Origin: Muscardinus avellanarius
Taxonomy: Eukaryota; Chordata; Mammalia; Rodentia; Gliridae
Direction of reading: 5' to 3'
DNA: 64,000 nucleotides
NCBI GenBank assembly: GCA_963383645.1
Contig: OY726576.1
Span: forward strand, 10,220,102-10,284,101
The notes under the pieces are model-generated. The model was not told the DNA's origin. It searched no databases and saw nothing but the letters and a program-made list of their open reading frames with translations. Below, in pieces: positions 32,601 through 39,056 of the stretch. The position numbers and the translations under genes were made by a program. Every line of letters starts with the position of its first letter. Positions within the stretch are counted from its first letter, which is position 1.

Positions 32601-35119
32601 TGTCAAGGGTTGGGGGTGTAGTTCAGTGATAGAATGCCCTAGGCTCATTCCCTAGTATATAAAAGTAAATAAATAGAGAAGGGAGAGAAAGATACCAGAC
32701 CCTACATTGCTCTTCTACTCAAGTGAGTGTTCGTGAGGGGCAACTCAAATGGAAAGTAGTATTGCTTGTCTAAAATAGTTTTTAAGGGACCATTTCAGAC
32801 TTGACGGATAGTGTATTTTCTTCTACCTGCTTGATTACTTTATAGTGGTCTCTCTATAGACTTTGACTTTGTGGCCATCATTCTAAATTAATAGTAATTT
32901 CCTATATGATGTCACATTTAAAACTAGGAAATTCTTAATTAGAATTTTGTCTTTCTGAAGACTTTTGACCAGCTCCTAATTATTTGTCTAAGAATGTTTG
33001 TTTATAGAAACAAGGCCTAATCTGAGGCCTTCGGTAATAAATGCCCCACCTGCTCACGGCCAGTCCCTGTTCTTCCTCCAGGTCTTGGTGGTCATATCAG
33101 AATGCTTCTGTGTTCCACTTCCAAGGAGCTCATCTGAACATTCTGGTAAGTGTGAAAAGCTCATGGAATAGAGTATTTGGGGGATTTTGTGCTGTTCTGT
33201 GGCTTTGAATTACCTTGTTTGCTCAGAGAGAAAATAGTAGATTTTCTCTCTGGTTTGCTCGATGACTAAACTATCACTTTACTCAGTTTCTTTAAATATG
33301 TTTTCCAGGTGGATTTGAACAAAACTTTCTTTCCCCCAACTCTCTTAAATTAGAGAATACTTCATATTGGCAGTGGCCTTTTCCCTGTACGTTACGCCCT
33401 TCATCCATCAGTGGACAGCTTTTGCTCATTCACATTGAAGTGAGAAGGGAGGGAGTGACTCTACTGGGAGTTACTGATACGTATTTATCTATTTAGTGAT
33501 ACTGAGAATTGAACCCAGGGGCACTTTACCCTGGCCAAATACCTAGCCCTCTTTTATTTTTAATTTTGAGACAGGGTCTGCTGAGGCTGTCCTTGAGTCC
33601 GCAAACCTCCTGTCTCAGCTTCCTAAGTAGCTAGAATTACAGGCATGTGCTACTATGCCAGACCTGTCACTGTTTTGTTTTTTTGGGGGTGGTACTGGGG
33701 TTCCTGGAAGCCCTTCTACCTCCGGGCTACACTCCCAGACCTATTTTATGTTTTTATTTGGAAACAGGTCTCTTAAGCCAGTGCGGCTGGCTTCGAACCT
33801 GTGCGATCCTCCTGTCTCCGCCTCCCAAGCGCGGGGATTACAAGTGTGTGCCACCGCGCCTGGCACTGTCACTGTTTTTTAAAATCATTTTCTCAGCTGG
33901 GTGTAATGGTACAAGCTTATAATTCCAGTACTTGGGAGACTGAGATAAGAGGATCACAGATTTAAGTCCAGCCTCAGCAACTTAGCATGGCCCTCTGCAA
34001 CTTAGTGAGAGTCTGTTTCTAAATAAATAAACAAATATAAGTAAAAGCAGTCTCTCTACGTTTTTTATTTGTTCCACATCATTTCAGGGACTTGGAGATC
34101 CTGGATTTGAATGCTTTTATTCCTGGCAATTTTGGGGAGTTAAAATAAATTCATATTTATTAGGTCTTAAAATTTTTGAGGCTTTAAGACTAACATAGTT
34201 CAACATATATAATCCTTAGAATTCTTAAATGTGACAGAAACCTAATACAAAACATCTTTGAGGGGGAAAAGTAAAAATGTATTAGTTCATATAGCAGAAT
34301 ATTCAAGGGCGTTCTGGCTTCTAGCCCAGCCCAGGTGATGTTGGTTTTTGTCCCCATGGGCTCACTTAGTGGCTGTCGGCAGCTGCAGCTCACATCTGAT
34401 CAGTTTAACAACTACTGGAGAGCTGGTGTCTTCTCTTCCTGCCTCTGGCCCCAGACTCCTGGACAGCACTGCAGTTGGCTCAGCTCAAGTGCGTTTCTGA
34501 GCCAGTCACCCTCAGTGGGTTGCCGAACCTCCTCTAAGCCCATAGCACGGAGCATGAGGAGCCTTTGCCCTCCATGCCGCGAGCTCGGTGCAGCAGCGGC
34601 GAGGTCCCCCAGAGGGCGGGTGCAGCCAGAGCCTCCGTCCGTCCGTGTGAGGCAGAGCCTGCAGAAAGCTGGGCCACTCGGCCGCTGCGTCAGCTGTACC
34701 CTCAGTGACGGGGATTGCCGTTGTGTCTTCCTCTCTCCACAGAGGAGAGGCGGAGGTCAGAGGAGGCTTACAGGGCTGAGAAGTTGCAGGATGCGGAGGA
34801 GGAAAAAGATGATTACAACGAAGAAGAGAACAAAGACAGCCTTGCAGATGAGGAGGAGGAGAAAGAAGAGCTGGGCGATGAGGAGGAAGCTGAGGAGGAA
34901 GAGGAGGAGGAGGAGGAGGAGGAGGAGGAGGACAGTCCAGCTGGTGGTGTGGATGAGCAGAGGAGCCAACCCTGCCACCAGGGGCCCTTGCCGGAGGGCG
35001 CCGGAGCCCAGGAGGAAGCTGAGGAGGATGGACGCGAGCAGCCCTGTCCAGCTGAGACGGAGGTGGCCGAGGACTCCCTGAGGCAGCGCAAGAGTCAGCG
35101 TGCTGATAAGGAGCCATAG
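7159..35119 (+). CDS. TMX4: TMX4 coding sequence, 7 exons, 5'-partial (thioredoxin-related transmembrane protein 4)
   Basis: The coding sequence joins 7159-7274, 15599-15644, 16467-16595, 20021-20066, 26201-26302, 33082-33145 and 34743-35119: 880 coding bases, about 292 codons, open throughout. TMX4 is a type I ER-membrane member of the protein disulfide isomerase family. Its lumenal thioredoxin domain is thought to reduce or exchange disulfides in client proteins. The translation gives, in order, a CPSC redox motif, the cis-proline loop (TTLPAFF), the end of the thioredoxin fold, a linker, one membrane segment and a long Glu-rich cytosolic tail ending SLRQRKSQ. This order and wording match human TMX4 (349 residues) as I know it and are clearly distinct from TMX1 (CPAC). 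Adding about 59 missing N-terminal residues predicts about 351 residues. The signal peptide and start codon lie upstream of the window. Residue numbers in the exon entries assume human-like numbering. Confidence 0.96.
7318..8110. mobile_element. Ancient L1 (L1M-type) non-coding fossil
   Basis: Phrases such as 'gaaaaattgaaagaccagaa', 'gagagtaagttgcagatat', 'ctgaagaaaacaggccagg' and 'catcagaaggcacctattg' occur in the order found in widespread old mammalian L1 non-coding sequence. Orientation not assigned. Confidence 0.5.
8640..9760 (+). mobile_element. Long ancient interspersed repeat, split by a SINE
   Basis: 'ggatggccaaggaagaact', 'cctttggctgctctgtg', 'gaggctggcgcagtagtctgg' and 'agatggtggcttagacag' follow a well-known mammal-wide repeat of over 1 kb whose family name I cannot state. 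A SINE interrupts it at 9345-9590, after which it resumes. The 178-codon minus-strand frame at 8552-9088 is a chance reading of it. Confidence 0.4.
9345..9590 (+). mobile_element. B1/ID-type dimeric SINE, old copy
   Basis: B1-like part from 'agccggcacgctggtgaatcc'. The ID-like tail 'gatgtagctcagaggtaca' carries an extra partial duplication of 'accctgggttc'. The A-rich tail runs into aagaagaagg. Confidence 0.75.
10548..10705 (+). mobile_element. MIR fossil
   Basis: 'tgatagctaacatttaatcagc' at the start and 'aaactgagcctcagagtgg' plus 'catgaccaagctgttacatag' further on match MIR order. Confidence 0.65.
10746..10892 (-). mobile_element. B1/ID-type SINE, old copy
   Basis: 'gagctacacctcagccc' through 'gccaccatgtccagcc'. 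Diverged and missing part of its middle. Confidence 0.75.
11758..11957 (-). mobile_element. B1/ID-type SINE, young 'ggttcctgg' subfamily
   Basis: Contains the diagnostic 'cccttctacctccgggctac' and 'cttaagccagcg' blocks with a long T run, ending 'caccacgcccggc'. Confidence 0.9.
12280..12306 (+). repeat. (TTAA)n tract
   Basis: About six units of aatt/ttaa. It is probably the modified A-tail of the adjoining inverted SINE. Confidence 0.8.
12306..12474 (-). mobile_element. B1/ID-type SINE, young subfamily, with small deletion
   Basis: Has 'ggttcctggaagcccttct' and 'cttaagccagcg', then a deletion joins directly to 'agatccttttgtctctgcc'. Confidence 0.9.
12553..12772 (+). mobile_element. B1/ID-type SINE, intermediate subfamily
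   Basis: 'gccaggcgtggtggctcatg' to 'cagtaccaaaaaataaaa'. It retains both 'cttagtgag' motifs and has 'ggtctgggagtatagcccgg'. Confidence 0.9.
12879..13064 (-). mobile_element. B1/ID-type SINE, young subfamily
   Basis: 'ggtactagggttcctggaag' to 'gccaccacgcccggcg', close to the other young copies. Confidence 0.92.
13807..13970 (+). mobile_element. B1/ID-type SINE, old copy
   Basis: 'gagccaggcctggcggcgca' to the truncated ID-like tail 'atctcagtggtagaatg'. Confidence 0.85.
14186..14380 (+). mobile_element. B1/ID-type SINE, old copy
   Basis: 'aaccaggcttggtgacacctg' to 'taataccataataaaa'. Diverged ID-like half. Confidence 0.82.
14540..14825 (+). mobile_element. L2 3'-end fossil
   Basis: The 'ggagagttgtgtgagaacaaagactac' type phrase followed by 'ttctggaacgaagaaggttc' and 'taatagatattttctgagtg' parallels the known L2 3' end. 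Confidence 0.5.
15030..15180 (+). mobile_element. MIR fossil
   Basis: 'tttactgaatcctctgatgtg', 'cgctaggcaccgtgtgaagc' and a distant 'gttactaggactgag' give MIR order. Diverged. Confidence 0.55.
15599..15644 (+). CDS. TMX4: TMX4 exon with the cis-proline loop (probably exon 3)
   Basis: This 46-base exon lies between a tcctgtag acceptor and a consensus gtaagt donor. It begins with the last two bases of the split Gly codon, encodes LSGRFFVTTLPAFF, and ends with 'ca', the first two bases of a His codon. The Pro in TTLP is the conserved cis-proline that packs against the CXXC motif in thioredoxin folds. Exons this short are easily missed by ORF scans. Phase agreement on both sides and the TMX4 match support it. 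Confidence 0.95.
15645..16466 (+). other. TMX4 intron 3
   Basis: This short intron of 822 bases has consensus gtaagt and taatccgtag ends. 15740-15910 is GC-rich with a purine bias. No repeat or gene recognised. Confidence 0.93.
16467..16595 (+). CDS. TMX4: TMX4 exon, end of thioredoxin domain and linker (probably exon 4)
   Basis: The exon is 129 bases, with acceptor taatccgtag and donor gtaatt. It starts with the last base of the split His codon, reads AKDGIFRRYRGPGIFEDL and on through EKKWQSVEPLTGW, and ends with two bases of a Thr codon. RRYRG followed by an acidic/aromatic helix is the usual last strand and helix of the lumenal TMX-type thioredoxin domain. The donor GTAATT is weaker than consensus. 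A 16-base duplication (taaagtgttctaaa) begins about ten bases into the following intron. Residues about 113-156. Confidence 0.95.
16878..17220 (-). mobile_element. L1 3'-UTR end, inverted
   Basis: 'aattggtgcattgtagtcgt' and 'cttaacagggtacaagatgg' recur almost unchanged at 63220-63270. The T-rich left side fits a minus-strand poly(A), as in rodent L1 3' ends. The inner boundary is approximate. Confidence 0.6.
17817..18009 (+). mobile_element. B1/ID-type SINE, old copy
   Basis: 'gctgggcgtggtggtgcaca' to 'ttcccagtactgcg', leading into an AAAG repeat that replaces its A-tail. Confidence 0.9.
18011..18069 (+). repeat. (GAAA)n microsatellite
   Basis: About 14 perfect GAAA units at the tail of the preceding SINE. 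Confidence 0.97.
18217..18421 (-). mobile_element. B1/ID-type SINE, old copy
   Basis: 'gtactggggatggaacccta' to 'gccaccacgcctggcta'. Confidence 0.9.
19586..19783 (-). mobile_element. B1/ID-type SINE, old copy
   Basis: 'gtactagggatggaacccta' to 'caccaccatgcccaac'. Confidence 0.9.
20021..20066 (+). CDS. TMX4: TMX4 short juxtamembrane exon (probably exon 5)
   Basis: This 46-base exon has acceptor acttttttag and donor gtgagt. The first base completes the Thr codon, then it encodes MSGMAGLFSISGKIW and ends in phase 0. It corresponds to the lumenal linker between the thioredoxin domain and the membrane segment. A gtaag lies inside the exon at 20056, so a shorter donor is formally possible. The downstream GTGAGT keeps the KIW residues found in human TMX4 and gives the correct phase for the next exon. 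Confidence 0.93.
20398..20433 (+). repeat. 17-bp tandem duplication
   Basis: 'tggttgtgtctgtccg' occurs twice in direct succession, just before the DNA transposon fossil. Confidence 0.85.
20437..20876 (+). mobile_element. hAT-type DNA transposon fossil (non-autonomous), split by a SINE
   Basis: Starts 'cggggtcggcaaactgtagc', includes 'gcctgcttttgtaaatac' and 'cagttgagtag', and ends 'gcagatccctg' after the SINE. The terminal inverted repeat ggggtcggca / gcagatccct is degraded. The wording matches a common mammalian hAT-Charlie-like element. Confidence 0.65.
20640..20853 (+). mobile_element. B1/ID-type SINE, old subfamily, inserted in the hAT fossil
   Basis: 'gccaggcgtggtggcgcacg' to 'cagtaccaaaaaaataaa'. 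The target duplication is aagaaaatgtttgcaa (20624-20639) and aagaaaatgttcgcag (20854-20869). Confidence 0.92.
21084..21308 (+). mobile_element. B1/ID-type SINE, intermediate subfamily
   Basis: 'tgccgggcgtggtggcgcag' to 'cagtaccataaaaaataaaa'. Keeps 'ggctctcagcaacttagtg' and 'gaggtctggagatgtatccc'. Confidence 0.9.
21593..21688 (+). mobile_element. B1/ID-type SINE, 5'-truncated fragment
   Basis: 'caagcaagaccctgttctaa' plus ID-like tail 'ggggtgtagcttggaggtag' and 'ccttgtaccag'. Confidence 0.7.
23023..23219 (-). mobile_element. B1/ID-type SINE, old copy
   Basis: 'gtggcactggggcttggacc' to 'gtgccatgacgcctggctt'. Confidence 0.9.
25533..25722 (-). mobile_element. B1/ID-type SINE, old copy
   Basis: 'ggtactggggattaaaatca' to 'caccatgcacctggct'. 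Confidence 0.9.
26201..26302 (+). CDS. TMX4: TMX4 transmembrane exon (probably exon 6)
   Basis: This exon is exactly 34 codons with both ends in phase 0, acceptor tttggattacag and donor gtaaga. It starts HLHNYFTVTLGIPAW and continues into a hydrophobic run of about 22 residues (SYIFFVMATLVFGLFMGL). That run is the single membrane span anchoring the protein in the ER with the thioredoxin domain in the lumen. Residues about 172-205. Confidence 0.95.
27138..27330 (+). mobile_element. B1/ID-type SINE, young subfamily
   Basis: 'tgctgggcatggtggggcac' with 'gctggcttaagagaccctg' and 'agggtttccaggaacccctg'. Confidence 0.92.
28246..28330 (+). mobile_element. ID-like SINE tail fragment
   Basis: 'aggctgggggtgtagctcag' to 'ccccagtacttaaaaaaat'. 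Only the tRNA-like half remains. Confidence 0.85.
29096..29160 (-). mobile_element. B1/ID-type SINE, older element, first part (ID-like half)
   Basis: 'ttctggggatgggaccccgg' to 'cagccccagccctata'. It is interrupted here by a younger SINE and resumes at 29356. Confidence 0.85.
29161..29355 (-). mobile_element. B1/ID-type SINE, young subfamily, nested in the older one
   Basis: 'ggtggtactgggattcctgg' to 'gtgcaccaccacaaccggct', with 'ctcctaagccagcgcggccg'. The T-rich 'cctat/tttttt' flanks are probably the target duplication. Confidence 0.88.
29356..29507 (-). mobile_element. B1/ID-type SINE, older element, second part (B1-like half)
   Basis: 'tttgaaatagagtctcactg' to 'gtgccaccatgcttgtcc' completes the element begun at 29096. 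Confidence 0.85.
29522..29815 (-). mobile_element. B1/ID-type SINE with ATTT-type tail and internal (TTTC)n
   Basis: The ATTT/ATGT repeat (29522-29573) is its expanded poly(A) tail. The element runs 'gctactggggatggaactca' to 'gtcaccatgcctggct'. A 70-bp TTTC expansion (29629-29700) sits between the ID and B1 halves. Confidence 0.9.
29629..29700 (+). repeat. (TTTC)n microsatellite
   Basis: About 18 perfect units inside the SINE linker. It creates the Ser/Phe/Leu-rich spurious frames of this area. Confidence 0.97.
29832..30453 (-). mobile_element. L1, 5'-truncated, minus strand (C-terminal ORF2 piece plus 3' UTR)
   Basis: The minus strand has an open frame of 134 codons at 30400-29996. It contains WNQHRSPSTDE, TLWEIHTMEFYSTK and ENIMLSEIRQAQKEK, typical wording of the C-terminal end of rodent L1 ORF2 (reverse transcriptase/endonuclease protein), here without its catalytic domains. 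The plus-strand T-rich start (29832-29893) is the poly(A) tail. The target duplication tccctgcatttta flanks it at 29819-29831 and 30454-30466. The intact short frame and clean duplication suggest a fairly recent insertion. Confidence 0.88.
31240..31300 (+). mobile_element. MIR core fragment
   Basis: 'ccctaaggttaagtagctag' followed by 'agacagaggtgagactgg' resembles the MIR 'aggtcacacagctag' region. Short and weak. Confidence 0.35.
32504..32665 (+). mobile_element. B1/ID-type SINE, old copy with middle deletion
   Basis: 'agctggacctggtgttgcac' to 'cctagtatataaaag'. The central repeat part is shortened. Confidence 0.85.
33082..33145 (+). CDS. TMX4: TMX4 exon after the membrane span (probably exon 7)
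   Basis: The 64-base exon has acceptor tcttcctccag and donor gtaagt. It encodes VLVVISECFCVPLPRSSSEH and Ser, plus the first base of a split Glu codon. It completes the membrane segment and starts the cytosolic tail. The two nearby Cys (ECFC) could be palmitoylation sites, which is inference only. From memory, human has Tyr at the second of these and a less Ser-rich stretch afterwards. Confidence 0.92.
33496..33662 (-). mobile_element. B1/ID-type SINE, old copy
   Basis: 'gatactgagaattgaaccca' to 'gtgctactatgccagac'. Confidence 0.88.
33677..33865 (-). mobile_element. B1/ID-type SINE, young subfamily with target duplication
   Basis: 'ggtggtactggggttcctgg' to 'gccaccgcgcctggca'. It is flanked by ctgtcactgtttt at 33664-33676 and 33866-33878, perfect over 13 bases. 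Confidence 0.95.
33896..34040 (+). mobile_element. B1-like SINE half, old copy
   Basis: 'agctgggtgtaatggtacaa' to 'gtctgtttctaaataaata'. No ID-like tail visible. Confidence 0.85.
34743..35119 (+). CDS. TMX4: TMX4 terminal coding exon, acidic cytosolic tail and stop (probably exon 8)
   Basis: The acceptor ctctctccacag is followed by the last two bases of the split Glu codon, 124 codons and a TAG at 35117-35119. The tail is extremely acidic: repeated EEE blocks, one run of 13 Glu encoded almost entirely by GAG, then SPAGGVDEQRS and a C-terminus VAEDSLRQRKSQRADKEP. The RQRK cluster near the end fits the Arg-based ER-retention type signal discussed for TMX4. The Glu run is about twice as long as I remember in human. 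Because GAG repeats are open in all three forward frames and give long Leu, Ser or Pro frames on the other strand, several large spurious ORFs overlap this exon. Confidence 0.95.
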
Positions 35120-35580
35120 GTCTCCCAAGCGAGCGCCAAGCCGCGGGCCAGGAGAATATGGCAGCCTCTCTCTGGTCTGCAGCCAAGCCCTACATTTGTA
35201 TCAATGAGCAAGCTTCTCCCTTTAAACGCCGACTGTCATCATGGTGGTTTCATGAAAGTAATTATGCCTCATGTATTCTAAGGAGAATCTTTCAGATATG
35301 ACAATCAGCAGACAGCAAAAGAACATGGTGTGAAAATATGTTTGGGGGAGTTGGGGGAGCAAGTTAACTTGCTTGGGGCTAGAGTCAACCAAACCCTCAG
35401 GAGCACCTTCAGGAGACGAGGGGAGGCCCCAGGAAGGGAACGCAACACAGCCTTTACTCCCGAGCACCCTCAAACTGTTCAGAAGTCTTGCTTCCTTTTT
35501 TGTGTGTTGATTATTTTGTCAAACTGCGAGAAACGTCAGGTACCACTGTGTACAAATACATTTTTAAAAGTAGAAATTGA

Positions 35581-35771
35581 GCTGGGCGTGGTGGCGCACG
35601 CTTGTAATCCCCGCGCTTGGGAGGCGGAGACAGGAGGATCGCGCAGGTTCAAAGCCAGCCTCGCTGGCTTAGGAGACCCTGTTTCCAAATAAAAAAATAT
35701 AAAATATAAAATCTGGGAGTGGAGCCTGGAGGTAGAAGGGTTTCCAGGAACCCCAGTACCACCAAAAAAGA
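35581..35771 (+). mobile_element. B1/ID-type SINE, young subfamily, in the TMX4 3' UTR
   Basis: 'gctgggcgtggtggcgcacg' to 'ccagtaccaccaaaaaag'. A perfect 15-bp target duplication, aaaagtagaaattga, lies at 35566-35580 and 35772-35786. It starts about 460 bases after the stop codon. Confidence 0.95.
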
Positions 35772-36889
35772 AAAAGTAGAAATTGAGAGGGCAATTTTCG
35801 AAAAGAGCTTGGATGGCATCCCAGACCCTGAATCTCCTTGGTTAGGTTTTATTTCTTACTCTAATTCTCCACCTTTCCCAGCAGTCTGCAGGCTCCATGC
35901 ACACACTCTTCATTTATCCATAGTGAGGGACTTCAGGATAGCCAGGTTGACCCCCAGAAGGCTTCTGACTTAAAGGTGTAGTCAGGTGCCACAGTACAGG
36001 AAGCCCTGCCTGCCAGGCATCTTGAGTGAAGAGTGACCTTCAGACATTCAAGAGGAAGGGGGATTTTACAGCACAGATTCAAGGACAGTTCTGCCAGTAT
36101 GTAGTGGCATTCTTTGAGAAAGTTTCTTGGCAGTTTTTGAAGCAGGGGCACCCCGAGACATGGTCATCTTGTGAAGAAAGCCTGAGTACTGTGCCTTTGG
36201 TATTTATTGCAGGGGGCACCTGGCTCTTGAATTGTTGAATAACAACTGAAACCCATTTCTAGTTTTTCTTCAGTGATAGGCTTTTGGTAAAAAAAAAAAA
36301 TGAAAGTCAAGATTGGGAAGTGAAAGATTTGATTTTGTTTCCATCCTTTTTAATCTTCTAGAGAATTGTATCTGTAAATTTCTCACTACCCAATGTACTG
36401 TGAGTGCCCAGGGAGCCCAACTTGTAAAAAAATCCATCCATCTACTCTCTTACCTGGTTTATGTCTTGGAAGAAATTCATAAAATGAGATTCTAGGCAGA
36501 TGAAAAATGCCTCAAGTCAATCTTAGTCCCCTTGAGTCCAGACAGAATAATGAGTACAGGTTTATGAGATTCAAAAGGTTTCTGTCATCTTTTAAAAGAA
36601 AAATATGGAATATGTCTGTCTGGCTGTTTGGATAACCCTTGATATTACTAGAACACAGGGCTCACTGGAGGGGGGATTCTGGAACCCCTGCTCTCCTGTG
36701 TTTGAATGAGGCCATGGCTAGCCTCACACAAAGGAGCTTTGTATCCTAAGACGGGATTTTCAGAGATGGTCATTTTTCGTCTTCTCAGCTCAGTTAATCG
36801 AGTCTCCCCTGGTCCACTGAAGTTACAGCTGCTGCCACAAGTGGCCCTCATACAGCAGTACAGCCTCAGCCTCAAAACTGAACTGATGG

Positions 36890-37085
36890 GCCAGGCTGGG
36901 CTGGTGGCACAAGCCTGCCGTCCCAGTGCCCGCGCAGAATCACAGGTTTAGGGGCAGCCTCCACAAGTAGTGAGATGCTGAGCAACCTAGCGACACACTG
37001 TTTCAAAAGAAAAAACCTGAGCTGGAGTGTAGCTCAGAGGTAGACTGGCCGGGGTCAATCACCAGCACAAAAGAAAAACAAAAGC
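36890..37085 (+). mobile_element. B1/ID-type SINE, old copy
   Basis: 'gggccaggctgggctggtgg' to 'caccagcacaaaagaaaaac'. Confidence 0.85.
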
Positions 37086-37144
37086 TAAAACAAAAGCCCC
37101 CAATGGACTTGGGAGAGCCTTGGCCTGTGCCTGGGCTTCTTTGT

Positions 37145-37177
<33 letters not shown>

Positions 37178-37355
37178 ACAATCAACTGAAAGTTTCCAAA
37201 GAATAATGTCCAAGCATAAGTGATGGAATAAAGGTTTCCCAGTTTGGCTTTTCTGTACTGTACCTTCCTCACTGCTTTCTTTCTTTTTTATGTTTTTGTG
37301 TGGAATATTTGACTAGAGGAAGATATGGAGAAATACAGTCTGCCTGGCTTTTATA

Positions 37356-37361
37356 AATAAA
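37356..37361 (+). promoter_or_regulatory. Candidate TMX4 poly(A) signal AATAAA
   Basis: AATAAA sits in tttataaataaaggccc, about 2.2 kb after the stop codon. It is outside any SINE A-tail, unlike most other AATAAA matches here. No clear GT-rich downstream element is visible, so this is a candidate only. Confidence 0.4.
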
Positions 37362-38261
37362 GGCCCATTTCCAGTTGGACCCCAAATAGTACCTAATTAT
37401 ATAATAAGAAAATTGTATTTCGTTTTTCTGCAATACTTAAAAAGTTGGAAGGTGAGGAGAAGAACATCCTGGATAAGAAGGTCCAGTAAGTTTAAGTTTC
37501 TGTCAGGGGAAACCAATTTTCCTGATATTTTTCTTTTTTAACATCCTGGCCAAAAGATACTGTTTCTAGCAATTGCCTGATAAGTACATATCTAATTTAA
37601 TTTTTTTCTACTCAGAATCTTTGGGTTTGTTTTGATACAACTAACAGGAAAGAGTCAACCTAAAATAATTTAAACATAAAATTAGAACAACATTTCAAAA
37701 GGATTTGGGTTTTTTTTTCTCTCTCTCTATTTATTTGAGGACTCAAATGGCATAGAAACATGATTTTGATTTAAAAACTTAAAAATTCAGGCTTCGATTA
37801 TTTAGTTGCAGATTGGAATTTTATATAAATTAAAATTAGGTGGATAAAATAAAAGTAACATTCGTAATATGGGGGGCATAGAGCACTTTCCTGTGTGGAC
37901 AGTTGGAGCAAGATGCCTGGTCATTGATTAGAAGGATGTGCGACGCTTCTCGTTACCTTCTGTTGTAGTATTATTACTACTCATCTCTTGCTAGGTCTGC
38001 TGCACTGAGCCAGCTTGCTGAGAGCTCTGTGCTGCAGTGGAGCCCCCGCCACCTCGCGCCCCTTGTTCCCTTTTGGGGTGTTCACTACTGAGCCCTGAGG
38101 GGCAGCGCCGACTCCGCTCCCTGGGCATCGCACGCACACTGTGGCATGTGCTTAGAATCTCTCGTGATCCCTGCTACCTAACAACAACTACAGTGGTGAA
38201 GAGTAAACCAGCTTTGGCCAGGTTGGCTTTTGACACTGAGGAAGTTACTTTTATTTTTTCG

Positions 38262-38455
38262 AGGGGGAAGTACTGGGGATGGAAACCAGAGGCATTCTGC
38301 CTCCCAAGTTATACCCCAATCTGATTTTTTATTTCTTATTTGGAAGCAAGGTCTTCCTGTTGCAGAGCTAAGTTACTGAGGCTGGCTTCAAACCTGTGAT
38401 CCTCCTGTCTCTGCCTCCCAAGGGCTGGGATTACAAGCGTGTGCCACCACGCCTG
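38262..38455 (-). mobile_element. B1/ID-type SINE, old copy
   Basis: 'gaagtactggggatggaaac' to 'gtgccaccacgcctgtg'. Confidence 0.9.
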
Positions 38456-38869
38456 TGAGACAGCCACGTTTTGACTTCTTATGGCCCCAAACCCATTTTG
38501 ATAGCTGGGAGGCTGCTACAGGGTTTGAGTGTACTTAACTGCAGACTTGCATATCCTCTAACACCTCTGGGCAGATGATATAAATGCTATTTAAGGGAAT
38601 GCCTGTTGTGTGATTTTGGGGAGTGGAGCTGGTAAAGCACACAAAACGATAAAGACTGAAGGAAAATAAAGAGGTTGAAAAGAAGGATAAATTTCATCAT
38701 AGACTCTTTGGCCTGAAATAAGAGAAAGTGGACACTAGTGCTTTGGCTGGTGGTCAGTGGGTCTCATGTTCTTTGTGTCAGTGTCGCAGTGTTATTTCTG
38801 TCAATTTTATACATATATAGTTGACCCATCCTATCCAGTATACCAGCGTTTAAGAAAGGATTCACGTAG

Positions 38870-39056
38870 CCGGGCGTGGTGGCGCAGGCTTGTAATCCCC
38901 GTGCTTGGGAGGCAGAGACAGGTGGATCGCGCAGGTTCAAAGCCAGCCGCTCTGGCTTAAGAGACCCTGTTTCCAAATAAAAAAGTATAAAATAGGCCTG
39001 GGAGTGTAGCCCGGAGGTAGAAGGGTTTTCAGGAACACCAGTACCACCAAAAAAAG
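38870..39056 (+). mobile_element. B1/ID-type SINE, young subfamily with target duplication
   Basis: 'ccgggcgtggtggcgcaggc' to 'gtaccaccaaaaaaag'. Flanks agaaaggattcacgta (38853-38868) and agaaaggattcatgta (39057-39072) differ at one base. Confidence 0.95.

Larger units (their letters stand above)
26303..33081 (+). other. TMX4 intron 6
   Basis: This 6.8-kb intron includes the three-retroelement chain at 29084-30466, SINEs at 27138, 28246 and 32504, and a MIR scrap near 31240. I recognise nothing in 26310-27130, 27340-28240, 28330-29080, 30470-31230, 31310-32500 or 32670-33080. Confidence 0.92.
33146..34742 (+). other. TMX4 intron 7
   Basis: This intron is 1.6 kb. Three SINEs lie back to back at 33496-34040, one with a clear target-site duplication. 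The last 200 bases are GC-rich and carry several CpGs, running into the GC-rich terminal exon. Confidence 0.92.

Noticed and set aside
34335..35186. Large frames of 248 codons (+) and 224 codons (-) overlapping the last TMX4 exon
   Set aside because: They are shadows of the GAG repeat and GC-rich sequence. Composition is extreme, no domain is present, and the TMX4 frame explains the region.
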